Of a stretch of 9,616 nt of DNA, positions 1-6,735 are shown piece after piece. The position numbers and the translations under genes are program-made. Position 1 is the first letter of the stretch, and every line of letters begins with the position of its first letter. The notes beneath the pieces were generated by a model. It saw only the letters and a list, made by a program, of their open reading frames with translations, did not search any database and was not told the DNA's origin. The DNA is from Ignavibacteriota bacterium (GTDB lineage: Bacteria > Bacteroidota > Kapaibacteriia > Palsa-1295): the NCBI GenBank assembly GCA_003151215.1, contig PLXB01000226.1, positions 482 to 10,097 on the forward strand. Direction: 5' to 3'.

Positions 1-913
1 AGTTAATTGTATAGCCTCCAAATAATGTCAGCTGTGATTCCCAATCGCCGTATGTCACCGCTGCGTACCCGAATCCAAGATGGGTCGTTTTGACTACCTG
101 CGAGTACATACCCTGTGCTCCGACCGATATATGCCATAATTCGGAAGAAAAAGGCGTAAACTTTGCTCCGCCGGTCGCTACAATAATATTATTCTTCAAA
201 GGTAGAAATACTCCACCAAGATTCATCGAAAGCCAATCGGTCGCGCCATAGTTGATCTGCAAACCTCCGAGGAGGTAGTCAGAAAGAAAATTATTCCCCT
301 GACCGAACGGGAGTCCATTCGGTGTAATAAAACCCTGCGATGCCATCGGATCTTTTACTGAAAGATATGTTGTGGTATAAAAATCCTTCCTCCGGTCATC
401 GTTTCCGGAGTAGTTCTCGATATATGCCAGTTCCGGGTACTTAAATGTTAAATCGCCCCAGTCTGTGGAAATGATGACATGAGCAGTATCATCGAAGAGG
501 TACCGGTAGCCGCGGAACACATCGAGCTTGCTTGTATGGACGATCGATTTCGATTCGAGTTTCGGATTATTCATGAGCTGTGACAGATGAAACTTCTGCT
601 CATCGATCGTATTATTGAGCGCGTCTTTCTTCACATCGTCGAGCATAACGAAATTGAATCGGTAATCGACAGCGTAATAGATATCTTTCAAAGGTATCTC
701 GAGCCTTCCGTTACGAGTTTCGAAGAGAATTCGGTCAGGAAGCGGCCGAGTCAGGACAATGCCATAGAACTGCGATGAATCTTTCATGACAAGCTTGACA
801 AGATAATCACGTGCAAGATCTTCCGGACGCATCACTTGGGAGTGAAGAATAGATACAAAGAAAAGGAAAAAAGATAGAAATAAGAGAGAATACCGGGTCT
901 CTTTACTTTGCAT
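1..913 (-). CDS. Exported probable outer-membrane beta-barrel protein, 3' end outside window
   Basis: The reading frame is open from an ATG at 913 down to base 1, giving 304 residues with no stop, so the C-terminus lies outside the window. Residues 1-26 look like a signal peptide: a short charged start, a Leu/Phe-rich core at about 9-23, and a likely cleavage after HSQ. Residues about 38-84 and 136-168 look like two copies of a beta-hairpin unit. Each has a run of hydrophobic strands, an acidic or asparagine turn followed by glycine (RNG at 68-70, DWG at 151-153), then an amphipathic strand ending in IYYAVDY or LAYIENY. From about 215 onward, alternating hydrophobic, aromatic and glycine residues suggest transmembrane beta strands. 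The start overlaps the end of ruvC by 11 nt, so the two genes are probably cotranscribed. I do not recognise a named family. Export and beta structure are fairly secure; outer-membrane location is inference. Confidence 0.75.
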   Translation of the reverse strand, partial: MQSKETRYSLLFLSFFLFFVSILHSQVMRPEDLARDYLVKLVMKDSSQFYGIVLTRPLPDRILFETRNGRLEIPLKDIYYAVDYRFNFVMLDDVKKDALNNTIDEQKFHLSQLMNNPKLESKSIVHTSKLDVFRGYRYLFDDTAHVIISTDWGDLTFKYPELAYIENYSGNDDRRKDFYTTTYLSVKDPMASQGFITPNGLPFGQGNNFLSDYLLGGLQINYGATDWLSMNLGGVFLPLKNNIIVATGGAKFTPFSSELWHISVGAQGMYSQVVKTTHLGFGYAAVTYGDWESQLTLFGGYTIN

Positions 914-1457
914 GTTTTACTCTATCGGGATTATTGTGTACAAAATCTTTCCATGATTTCGAACTTTTTGAGCTTGTCCCTCTGCGCATAGCATGAGTGA
1001 TAGCTATTGCAAGCGCATCATAGGCATCGGCAAGTTTACGATCATGTTCAGTTAAGTTCAAAAGTCGGCGCACCATAAACTCAACTTGACTTTTATCAGC
1101 ATTGCCATTTCCCGTCACTGCTTTTTTTATAACCCGCGGGGCATATTCGGCAATTTCCAAACTGGCAAGTTGTGCCGCTACTAAGGCAACACCTCGTGCT
1201 TGTCCGAGTTTCATGGCCGATTGTGCATTCTTATCATAAAAAGCCGTTTCTATCGCAAATTCATCTGGTTTTGTACGTTTGATAACGGCTTGCAATCTGG
1301 AAAAGATCGTCTCCAGGCGTTTTGGCATTGTACTGATCTTTCGCGATTCGATCGTGCCGAATTCGACAGCTTGAAAAGTACCTTGTGATTTGCCTGAGAC
1401 TTCAATTACCCCATATCCGGTGACTAGCGTTCCTGGGTCGACTCCGAGAATGATCAT
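903..1457 (-). CDS. ruvC: Crossover junction endodeoxyribonuclease RuvC
   Basis: RuvC resolves Holliday junctions by paired nicking, working with the RuvAB branch-migration motor in the cytoplasm. The 184-residue product has the usual family length and an RNase H-like fold. It begins MIILGVDPGT with the first catalytic Asp at D7. A second acidic residue, E70, lies in FAIETAFY, and the C-terminal pair D144/D147 lies in ADAYDALA. The GQARGVAL and VTGNGNADKSQV segments are also typical. The frame is open upstream to an ATG at 1490, but those 11 extra residues are encoded by a 7-bp repeat and precede the normal RuvC start, so I chose the ATG at 1457. No clear Shine-Dalgarno sequence precedes it. 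The last about 24 residues are Ser/Lys-rich and probably disordered. ruvA and ruvB are not in the window. Confidence 0.95.
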   Translation of the reverse strand: MIILGVDPGTLVTGYGVIEVSGKSQGTFQAVEFGTIESRKISTMPKRLETIFSRLQAVIKRTKPDEFAIETAFYDKNAQSAMKLGQARGVALVAAQLASLEIAEYAPRVIKKAVTGNGNADKSQVEFMVRRLLNLTEHDRKLADAYDALAIAITHAMRRGTSSKSSKSWKDFVHNNPDRVKHAK

Positions 1458-1468
1458 AGTACAAAAAT

Positions 1469-1489
1469 AAGTCCGAAGTCTAAAGTCCA
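1469..1489 (+). repeat. Three tandem 7-bp repeats (AAGTCNN)
   Basis: Three consecutive heptamers are seen: AAGTCCG, AAGTCTA and AAGTCCA. A further AAGTCGA occurs at 1497-1503. They lie just upstream of the ruvC start. This resembles the short tandem heptanucleotide repeats known from intergenic DNA of several bacteria; any function here is unknown. Confidence 0.6.
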
Positions 1490-1558
1490 CCCCTCGAAGT
1501 CGAATTTATAAAGATATTGCTCCTTCACAAAATGATACAACTGTAGTTCTGACATCAT

Positions 1559-1576
1559 ACTTTGGTCTTTGGACTT
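1559..1576 (-). repeat. Inverted counterpart of the 7-bp repeat
   Basis: On the plus strand this reads ACTTTGG, TCTTTGG, ACTT, so the minus strand carries AAGTCCA, AAGACCA, AAGT with the same 7-bp period as the array at 1469-1489. The segments at 1476-1488 and 1564-1576 are inverted copies matching at 11 of 13 positions, separated by about 75 bp. Confidence 0.5.
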
Positions 1577-1594
1577 GTTCATTGCGTAACTTTG
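1561..1594 (+). promoter_or_regulatory. Candidate Bacteroidota-type promoter for the EIIA-hisS operon
   Basis: A TAACTTTG at 1587-1594 matches the Bacteroidota -7 element TAnnTTTG exactly. TTTG at 1561-1564 lies 22 nt before it, close to the usual spacing of the -33 element; a second TTTG at 1568-1571 is only 15 nt away. Transcription would start near 1600, leaving a leader of about 40 nt before the ATG at 1641. The -33 candidates are part of the heptad repeat. No transcript data are available, so this is a motif match only. Confidence 0.4.
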
Positions 1595-1640
1595 CATTTT
1601 ATATTTTGACACAAGTTTCCCGTTTGTTGTTAAACACTGC

Positions 1641-2108
1641 ATGAAGCTAGTAAACTATCTCAAACCAGAATATATCGCTGTCGGAATGACGGCTGATTCG
1701 AAAGAAGAACTCTTAAGCAAAATGGTCGACCTTGCGGCAATGAATCCACACGTTCTTGATAAAGCAAAAGTAAAAACTGCCATTATAGAGCGTGAGCGTA
1801 TCATGTCCACTGGTGTTGGCAAGGGTTTTGCTATACCTCATGGTAAAACTGATGCTGTTACGGATATTGTTCTTGCGTTTGCAACAACCGCAGAACCAAT
1901 TGATTATGCTGCAATGGATAACGAACCTGTTCGACTTGTCCTGATGCTCATCAGCCGTGATAGTGATGTTGGCAGCCGATTAAAGCTTCTCTCGCGAGCA
2001 TCGAAAGTTATGAATTCCGATGTGGCGCGTAAGTCACTCATGGATGCGAAGACACCTGATGAAGTGCTCTCGATCTTTCAGGCTGAAGAAGAGAGGATCG
2101 GTGATTGA
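1641..2108 (+). CDS. PTS EIIA domain protein (fructose/mannitol/nitrogen type)
   Basis: This 155-residue protein is a single EIIA type-2 domain, the family that includes EIIA-Fru, EIIA-Mtl and the regulatory PtsN. The phosphorylated histidine is H67, in the characteristic GKGFAIPHGKT segment preceded by RERIMSTGVG. The C-terminal helices (RLKLLSRASKVM, then a TPDEVLSIF end) fit the family. There is no EIIB, EIIC, HPr or enzyme I fused to it or elsewhere in the window, so a regulatory role like PtsN is at least as likely as sugar transport. It is the first gene rightward of the divergent promoter region and has no obvious Shine-Dalgarno sequence. Its TGA overlaps the ATG of hisS (TGATG), suggesting translational coupling. 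Family is secure; substrate and partner are unknown. Confidence 0.9.
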   Translation: MKLVNYLKPEYIAVGMTADSKEELLSKMVDLAAMNPHVLDKAKVKTAIIERERIMSTGVGKGFAIPHGKTDAVTDIVLAFATTAEPIDYAAMDNEPVRLVLMLISRDSDVGSRLKLLSRASKVMNSDVARKSLMDAKTPDEVLSIFQAEEERIGD

Positions 2109-3370
2109 TGGAATTAAGGGCTCCTCGCGGGACAAAAGATATCCTTCCGTCCGAATCGCATCTTTGGAAAGAGATAGAGCGTGCCGTCGACGAAGTAGCT
2201 CGCCTTTTCGGTTATGAAGAGATCCGTACGCCCATATTCGAGCAGGCATCACTCTTTAAACGATCAGTTGGAGAAGAAACTGATATTGTTTCCAAAGAGA
2301 TGTATCTCTTTACAGATAAAGGTGGTGAAGAAATGGCTTTACGGCCGGAACTTACGGCTTCAGTTGTTCGTGCAGCTATCGAGCACAGTTTGGTAACGAA
2401 ACAAGCTTCATGCTCGCGTCTGTATTATAACAGTGCTCCGATGTTCCGTTACGAGCGTCCACAATTGGGTCGGCAACGGCAATTTCATCAATTCGGTATC
2501 GAGATTATCGGCTCGTCTTCACCTCTTGCTGACTTGCAAGTCATTACATTTGCACTTTCTGTTTATCAAAAACTCGGCTTCTCCAATTTTCATCTAAAAC
2601 TTAATACACTTGGCTCTACTGATTCACGGGGGAAATGGCGCGAAGAGCTTCTGAAATATTTGAAACTCAATCTTGATTCGCTTTCCGAAGACAGCAAAAG
2701 ACGAATCGGTACGAATCCTATTCGTATTCTTGATTCGAAGAATCCCATTGATCAGGCAATATCTGTCAGTGCCCCTGAGATTACCGATTATCTCGATGCT
2801 GCCGATAGGGAACATTTTCATGAGCTTCAATCCCTTTTGCGATCGGCAAAAATTTCTTATTCGATCGATCCGCATTTAGTGCGTGGACTTGACTATTACA
2901 GCAGAACAGTCTTTGAACTAACTTCCAACGATCTTGGCTCCCAAGATGCACTTTGTGGCGGAGGCAGGTACGATACACTCATTGAAAAACTTGGTGGACC
3001 ACCTACTCCGGCAGTCGGCTTTGCCGCCGGAGTCGAACGGTTGGTATTTGTCCTTTCAAAGCTTCGGAAAGGAGAAGCTCTAGGTAAACAGACGGATGTT
3101 TATATTGTTATTCCAGATAAATCGGGGAGAGAAGTGGGAATATCTATCAGTTCAGAACTAAGAAATGCAGGATTTTCCGTATTATATGATCTTTTGGACC
3201 GTTCTTTGAAGGCTCAAATGCGCGAAGCCGATAAATCGGGAACCCGATTTGTTATAATACTGGGGAGTGATGAACTTGCTGCCGGGGAGATCACTTTAAA
3301 AAGGATGGATACCGGCATTCAGGAACGAATTCCGCAGAAAAATATTGCGGCCTACTTCTCCAACAATTAA
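2108..3370 (+). CDS. hisS: Histidine--tRNA ligase
   Basis: This class II aminoacyl-tRNA synthetase charges tRNA-His with histidine in the cytoplasm. Its 420 residues match the usual bacterial length. It starts with the typical APRGTKDILP. Motif 1 lies in about 40-65 and ALRPELTASVVRA at 77-89. Motif 2 is FRYERPQLGRQRQFHQFG at 113-130, with the arginine and glutamine positions conserved. The histidine-specific signature LVRGLDYYSRTVFEL is at 257-271, and motif 3 at 284-312 includes GGGRYDTL and a GVER end. The C-terminal anticodon-binding domain spans about 328-420 (DVYIVIPD, then RSLKAQMREADKSG). A TTG at 2105 is also in frame, but the ATG at 2108 is preceded by GAGAGGA at 2091-2097 and gives a normal N-terminus. 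It overlaps the EIIA stop codon by one base. Confidence 0.97.
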   Translation: MELRAPRGTKDILPSESHLWKEIERAVDEVARLFGYEEIRTPIFEQASLFKRSVGEETDIVSKEMYLFTDKGGEEMALRPELTASVVRAAIEHSLVTKQASCSRLYYNSAPMFRYERPQLGRQRQFHQFGIEIIGSSSPLADLQVITFALSVYQKLGFSNFHLKLNTLGSTDSRGKWREELLKYLKLNLDSLSEDSKRRIGTNPIRILDSKNPIDQAISVSAPEITDYLDAADREHFHELQSLLRSAKISYSIDPHLVRGLDYYSRTVFELTSNDLGSQDALCGGGRYDTLIEKLGGPPTPAVGFAAGVERLVFVLSKLRKGEALGKQTDVYIVIPDKSGREVGISISSELRNAGFSVLYDLLDRSLKAQMREADKSGTRFVIILGSDELAAGEITLKRMDTGIQERIPQKNIAAYFSNN

Positions 3371-3391
3371 AAATTTCCACAATTTTTAATT
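3365..3391 (+). terminator. Perfect AT-only hairpin at the end of hisS
   Basis: Arms AATTAAAAATT (3365-3375) and AATTTTTAATT (3381-3391) are perfect 11-bp complements around a TCCAC loop. The left arm includes the hisS TAA stop. It sits where a terminator is expected and is symmetric, but it has no G-C pairs and no clean T-tract after it. It could be a weak terminator or an mRNA 3'-end structure. Confidence 0.35.
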
Positions 3392-3417
3392 CTTAATATT
3401 ACAATTTAAATTAAATT

Positions 3418-4053
3418 ATGGAGCCGCTGCCACCAGTCAAAGAAGTTGAGTATCGTTGTGTGATCAACAAAGCATTCGACGAAATATCTGGAATGGAATA
3501 TACGACCTTCAGCTTTGAAACAGCGAAGGAATTTTCCAGCTTCCGCTATGAGATTGCTGTGCGTTATAAACTCGAACCGGGTACGCTTGTCTTTCGTGTT
3601 CTTGGCATGACGGCTACGCGGATGATGATGCCAAGTTTTGGTACGGCAAAATCTGTACTTAAAGTGCCACACCTTCCTTTTGGCACATACTTGGTGACCT
3701 TTATTAAGAGTGACGGCTCGGAGGATCAATTCACACTGGAATTCAATAAAAAAGGCACCCAAATATTAAAACCGATTCCCCGCAAGAGGTTTATTGATAT
3801 AATTATCGATCCGCATAACGCGCTTCCAGGCGGGAAAATTCTTTCAACCATAACAAGGATCGTTGCCGAACCACTCGTTCCTCGCACAATTCAAAAGAGG
3901 TTGCCGGTTCCACCGACACCGGAAGAATTAGAGATACTTGCTTCGCTTAAGAGCGAAACGCCCGAAGAGCGTGACGCAAGAGAGGAGATGGAGCTTTTTG
4001 GAGGAAGAAAAAAACTTTCCAAGAAAGATCTTGCAGAAATGGAAAAAGAATAA
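3418..4053 (+). CDS. Uncharacterised protein with charged C-terminus, probably truncated
   Basis: I do not recognise this 211-residue protein. There is no signal peptide or membrane segment, so it is probably cytoplasmic. Residues about 8-130 look beta-rich, with alternating hydrophobic strands (EYRCVINKAF, RYEIAVRYKL, GTLVFRVLGM, YLVTFIKS, RFIDIIIDP). Residues about 160-211 are Pro/Glu/Lys-rich and likely disordered or helical, starting with RLPVPPTPEEL. It begins with an ATG after a very AT-rich leader with no Shine-Dalgarno sequence. The TAA at 4051-4053 is followed, in the same frame, by 66 more sense codons rich in lysine before the next stop at 4252-4254. The ancestral protein was therefore probably about 278 residues with a basic tail. 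It stands alone between hisS and the kinase gene. The basic tail suggests nucleic-acid or ribosome contact, but that is inference. Confidence 0.75.
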   Translation: MEPLPPVKEVEYRCVINKAFDEISGMEYTTFSFETAKEFSSFRYEIAVRYKLEPGTLVFRVLGMTATRMMMPSFGTAKSVLKVPHLPFGTYLVTFIKSDGSEDQFTLEFNKKGTQILKPIPRKRFIDIIIDPHNALPGGKILSTITRIVAEPLVPRTIQKRLPVPPTPEELEILASLKSETPEERDAREEMELFGGRKKLSKKDLAEMEKE

Positions 4054-4254
4054 CGTAAACTTGGTGATAAACCAAACGGTAAAAAAACAGCTAATGGCAA
4101 AACAAAGAAAGCTGTCTCTGTAAAAAAAATAGTAGCCGTGAAAAGAAGCAGCAAGCCCATGCCTAAGAAAGTTGCGAAAGCTGCGAAGAAGAAGCCAGCT
4201 CCAAAACCAAAATCCAAAGTGAAAACGACAAAAAAGGGAAAAAAGAAAAAATAA
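4054..4254 (+). pseudogene. Lysine-rich tail left in frame beyond the stop codon
   Basis: Directly after the TAA at 4051-4053, in the same frame as the upstream gene, come 66 sense codons and then TAA at 4252-4254. The encoded segment has 27 lysines plus Ala, Pro, Val and Thr in a histone H1-like pattern (for example KKVAKAAKKKPAPKPKSK). Such a bias kept in one frame for 198 nt argues that this was, or is, translated as the C-terminus of the upstream protein. A single base change from GAA, AAA or CAA would explain the stop. Internal starts are possible (GTG 4138, ATG 4159) but lack a Shine-Dalgarno sequence. A sequencing error or real strain-level truncation cannot be told apart from sequence alone. 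Confidence 0.6.
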
Positions 4255-4310
4255 GATCGGTGATGATCTAAAGGCAACCTCCTCGAGCGCTTGGCGGTTA
4301 TATTGCAACG

Positions 4311-5573
4311 ATGGATTCTATCCGCTCCAAAACCACTACCCGCTTACCGCCTTCGGCAAATATCAAGCTCGGCTTGCTTATTGCTTCCGTCCTTATTGTG
4401 ATCGGCACTTTGCTTTACGCTCACCGACTTGTTGACAAGCTCAAAGAACGTGAGCAACGCATTGCCCAGCTTTTCGGAGATGCGTTCAGATATTTGAAAA
4501 ATACTGACGATTTCGATGCCTCGCTCTATTTATTGATCGTCGAATATGTTCGGAACTCTGGAGTGCCGATGGTCGTCACAGATCGGGATGATGAACCTGA
4601 TTTCGCATTAGCGTCTTATAAAAAGCTTAACCTTGTCAATTTTCCCATCGATTCAACACTGAGCATTGACGAGCAAAAATCTTTTCTGAAAGAAGAGATC
4701 CGTAGAATGGATAAGGTCTATAAACCAATTCGCATTACATATATCGATCCGGTAACAAGAAAAGAATCTGTCACGAATTACATTCATTACGGCGATAGTA
4801 TTATACTTTCGAAGATTGAAGAGTTGCCGGTCATTCAATTGATGCTTGGATTGGTGGTAGTCGTCATCGGATATTTGAGCTTTGCGTATTTGAAACGAAG
4901 CGAACAGTCGAATATTTGGGTTGGTATGTCGAAGGAGACTGCGCATCAACTTGGCACGCCGCTCTCGAGTTTACTAGGGTGGGCAGAGATGCTGCGGCTT
5001 AACTCCGCTGATCCAAGGGAAGTCGATTTGATCGCCGGTGAAATTGAAAAAGATATTGAGCGGCTTAACCGAATCGCTGTCCGCTTCTCAAAGATCGGCT
5101 CAATACCTGATCTCAAAGAGCAGAATATTGTCACGATCATCTCGGGAGTCATGGGTTATCTCGAAGACCGTATGCCCCGGCTTGGTAATAACATTAAATT
5201 GTCACTTGAAACCTCGCATGATGAGATCATCATTCCGGTGAACCGCGAGCTTTTCGAATGGGTAATGGAGAATCTTATTAAGAATGCAACTGAAGCTATC
5301 GATACACAGACAGGAAGCATTGTAGTCTCTTTGCAGTATAATGAGAAAACGGAATCAGTGATCATTGATGTAACCGATTCAGGCAAGGGACTTGAAGGCA
5401 GGCAGAAAAAAGATGTTTTTCGTCCCGGCTATAGTACAAAAACGCGGGGCTGGGGATTAGGGCTTTCGCTTGCCAAACGTATTATAGAAGAGTACCATCA
5501 CGGAAAACTTTTCGTGAAAGAATCTGCTCCGGGGAAAGGAACGACGTTTAGGATCAAATTGGCAAAAGTCTAA
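4311..5573 (+). CDS. Membrane sensor histidine kinase
   Basis: This is a 420-residue two-component sensor kinase of the inner membrane. A basic N-terminus precedes TM1 at about 19-38. Residues about 40-171 form an extracytoplasmic sensor region with no domain I recognise, and TM2 spans about 172-194. There is no HAMP or PAS domain: only about 18 residues separate TM2 from the H-box GMSKETAHQLGTPLSS, with phospho-acceptor H212. The ATPase domain has the N-box NLIKNATEA (321-329), G1 box DSGKGL (356-361), an F-box around F370 and the G2 box GWGLGLSLAKR (380-390). The H-box variant is typical of a kinase family I associate with Bacteroidota. No response regulator is adjacent, so its partner is unknown. 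The TAA stop overlaps the ATG of the following ABC ATPase gene (TAATG). No Shine-Dalgarno sequence is evident before its ATG. Confidence 0.92.
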   Translation: MDSIRSKTTTRLPPSANIKLGLLIASVLIVIGTLLYAHRLVDKLKEREQRIAQLFGDAFRYLKNTDDFDASLYLLIVEYVRNSGVPMVVTDRDDEPDFALASYKKLNLVNFPIDSTLSIDEQKSFLKEEIRRMDKVYKPIRITYIDPVTRKESVTNYIHYGDSIILSKIEELPVIQLMLGLVVVVIGYLSFAYLKRSEQSNIWVGMSKETAHQLGTPLSSLLGWAEMLRLNSADPREVDLIAGEIEKDIERLNRIAVRFSKIGSIPDLKEQNIVTIISGVMGYLEDRMPRLGNNIKLSLETSHDEIIIPVNRELFEWVMENLIKNATEAIDTQTGSIVVSLQYNEKTESVIIDVTDSGKGLEGRQKKDVFRPGYSTKTRGWGLGLSLAKRIIEEYHHGKLFVKESAPGKGTTFRIKLAKV

Positions 5574-6670
5574 TGGCAAGTATAGAACTTCGTTCGGTCG
5601 AGAAGCGGTATGGGCATCAGAACGATGCCGTAAAAGGCATATCGTTTGCTGCCGAACAGGGCGAATTCATTGTACTCGTTGGACCATCAGGCTGTGGAAA
5701 ATCAACGACGTTGCGAATAATTGCGGGGTTGGAAGAAGCAACAGGAGGAGATATCTTTATTGCCGGTAAACGTGTAAACGATCTGCCTCCTAAAGATAGG
5801 GATGTTGCGATGGTCTTTCAGAATTATGCACTCTATCCTCATCTCACTGTTTTCGAAAATATTGGTTTTCCGTTGTCGATCAGAAAAGAAAAAAAAGATG
5901 TCATAAAACGTGAAGTCAAAAAAACGGCGGAGCTCCTTTCGATATCTCATCTGTTGGAACGAAAGCCGAAGGAATTATCAGGCGGTGAACGACAACGCGT
6001 GGCTGTGGGAAGAGCGATAGTCCGGAACCCGCAAATATTTTTATTCGATGAGCCTCTTTCGAATCTTGATGCTGCTCTGCGAACGGAAATGAGAGCTGAG
6101 CTGAAAAGTTTGCAGCGTCATCTTGGCACAACAATGGTCTATGTTACCCATGACCAAACTGAAGCAATGACAATGGGAGATAAGATCGTTGTTTTGAACA
6201 AGGGACTGATTGAGCAATTTGGCACTCCGCAAGAAATTTATATGAAACCGAATTCAACCTTTGTCGGACGATTTTTAGGTTCTCCTGTTATGAATCTTAT
6301 TCGGGGCGAACTTGTGAAAGAAAATGGAAAGACAATTTTCAAAGTCGGTCAGTTTCAATTGGAACTCCCGTCTATACAATCCGTAAGCAAAAAAGAGGTG
6401 CTTATGGGAATCAGACCCGAGCTCTTTTCCGTTGCAAAGGATGCTCAGAGGCAATCTGATATTAAGGGGCTGCTCACCTTGATAGAAAGGCTTGGAAGTA
6501 TGACTAATTATTATATGGAAACGGCTTTAAGCATAGATAGCAGAATGACTGCAAGCACTCAAAGAGTGCAGCAATCCGAATTATTTAATATTGGTGATGA
6601 GATCGTTTTTAGATTGTTACTACCCGAAGTGCATTTGTTTGATGTGGAAACGGGTTTAAGGCTAATATAA
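5573..6670 (+). CDS. Sugar-type ABC transporter ATP-binding protein (MalK/UgpC family)
   Basis: This 365-residue ATPase powers import of a carbohydrate or related solute by a binding-protein-dependent transporter, acting as a dimer on the inner face of the membrane. The nucleotide-binding domain has Walker A GPSGCGKST (37-45), Q-loop Q83 in VFQNYALYPHLTV, signature LSGGERQR (135-142), Walker B FLFDEP (156-161) with the D-loop SNLD, and H-loop H193 in VTHDQTEAMTMGD. After about 235 comes the regulatory/TOBE region of this family, with MGIRPE (278-283) and the typical ending HLFDVETGLRL. Length matches MalK/UgpC. No permease or binding-protein genes are nearby, so it may serve unlinked transporters, as MsiK does in Streptomyces. 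The substrate cannot be deduced. Translation is probably coupled to the kinase gene by a one-base overlap. Confidence 0.95.
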   Translation: MASIELRSVEKRYGHQNDAVKGISFAAEQGEFIVLVGPSGCGKSTTLRIIAGLEEATGGDIFIAGKRVNDLPPKDRDVAMVFQNYALYPHLTVFENIGFPLSIRKEKKDVIKREVKKTAELLSISHLLERKPKELSGGERQRVAVGRAIVRNPQIFLFDEPLSNLDAALRTEMRAELKSLQRHLGTTMVYVTHDQTEAMTMGDKIVVLNKGLIEQFGTPQEIYMKPNSTFVGRFLGSPVMNLIRGELVKENGKTIFKVGQFQLELPSIQSVSKKEVLMGIRPELFSVAKDAQRQSDIKGLLTLIERLGSMTNYYMETALSIDSRMTASTQRVQQSELFNIGDEIVFRLLLPEVHLFDVETGLRLI

Positions 6671-6682
6671 AAAATTCATATT

Positions 6683-6706
6683 CGTGAGGTCACTATTGAT
6701 CTCACG
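6683..6706 (+). terminator. Hairpin after the ABC ATPase gene
   Basis: Arms CGTGAGGTC (6683-6691) and GATCTCACG (6698-6706) pair over 9 bp with one G-U wobble around a 6-nt loop. It begins 12 nt after the ATPase stop codon. A T-tract is lacking on the plus strand (TTCAAAA follows), so it is a possible terminator, 3' stabiliser or operator ahead of the next gene. Confidence 0.4.
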
Positions 6707-6735
6707 TTCAAAATATCACAATTGATAAAAATTCA

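Noticed and set aside
587..778. Plus-strand ORF of 63 codons
   Set aside because: It lies wholly inside the minus-strand exported-protein gene and shows no recognisable features.
1461..1470. TATTTTTG on the minus strand as a -7 promoter element for ruvC
   Set aside because: It lies only a few bases from the start codon and no matching -33 TTTG is found at the right distance.
1458..1490. Longer ruvC start at ATG 1490
   Set aside because: The extra 11 residues are encoded by the heptad repeat and precede the conserved MIILGVDPGT start of RuvC.
1454..1642. Minus-strand ORF of 62 codons across the ruvC-EIIA intergenic region
   Set aside because: It overlaps the ruvC start and the promoter region, has no family resemblance, and its sequence derives from repeats and AT-rich DNA.
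4230..4245. Two A_AAA_AAG sequences resembling -1 frameshift slippery sites
   Set aside because: They lie beyond the in-frame TAA in a lysine-rich tract where such strings arise by composition, with no evident downstream stimulatory structure.
3891..4308. Two Phe/Ser-rich minus-strand ORFs of about 127 codons
   Set aside because: They are antisense shadows of the lysine-rich region; AAA/AAG read in reverse gives Phe/Leu-rich artefacts.
4255..4310. GATC...GATC pair and palindromic CTCGAG/AGCGCT upstream of the kinase gene
   Set aside because: The possible stems are too short to be distinguished from chance, and no promoter motif could be matched with confidence.
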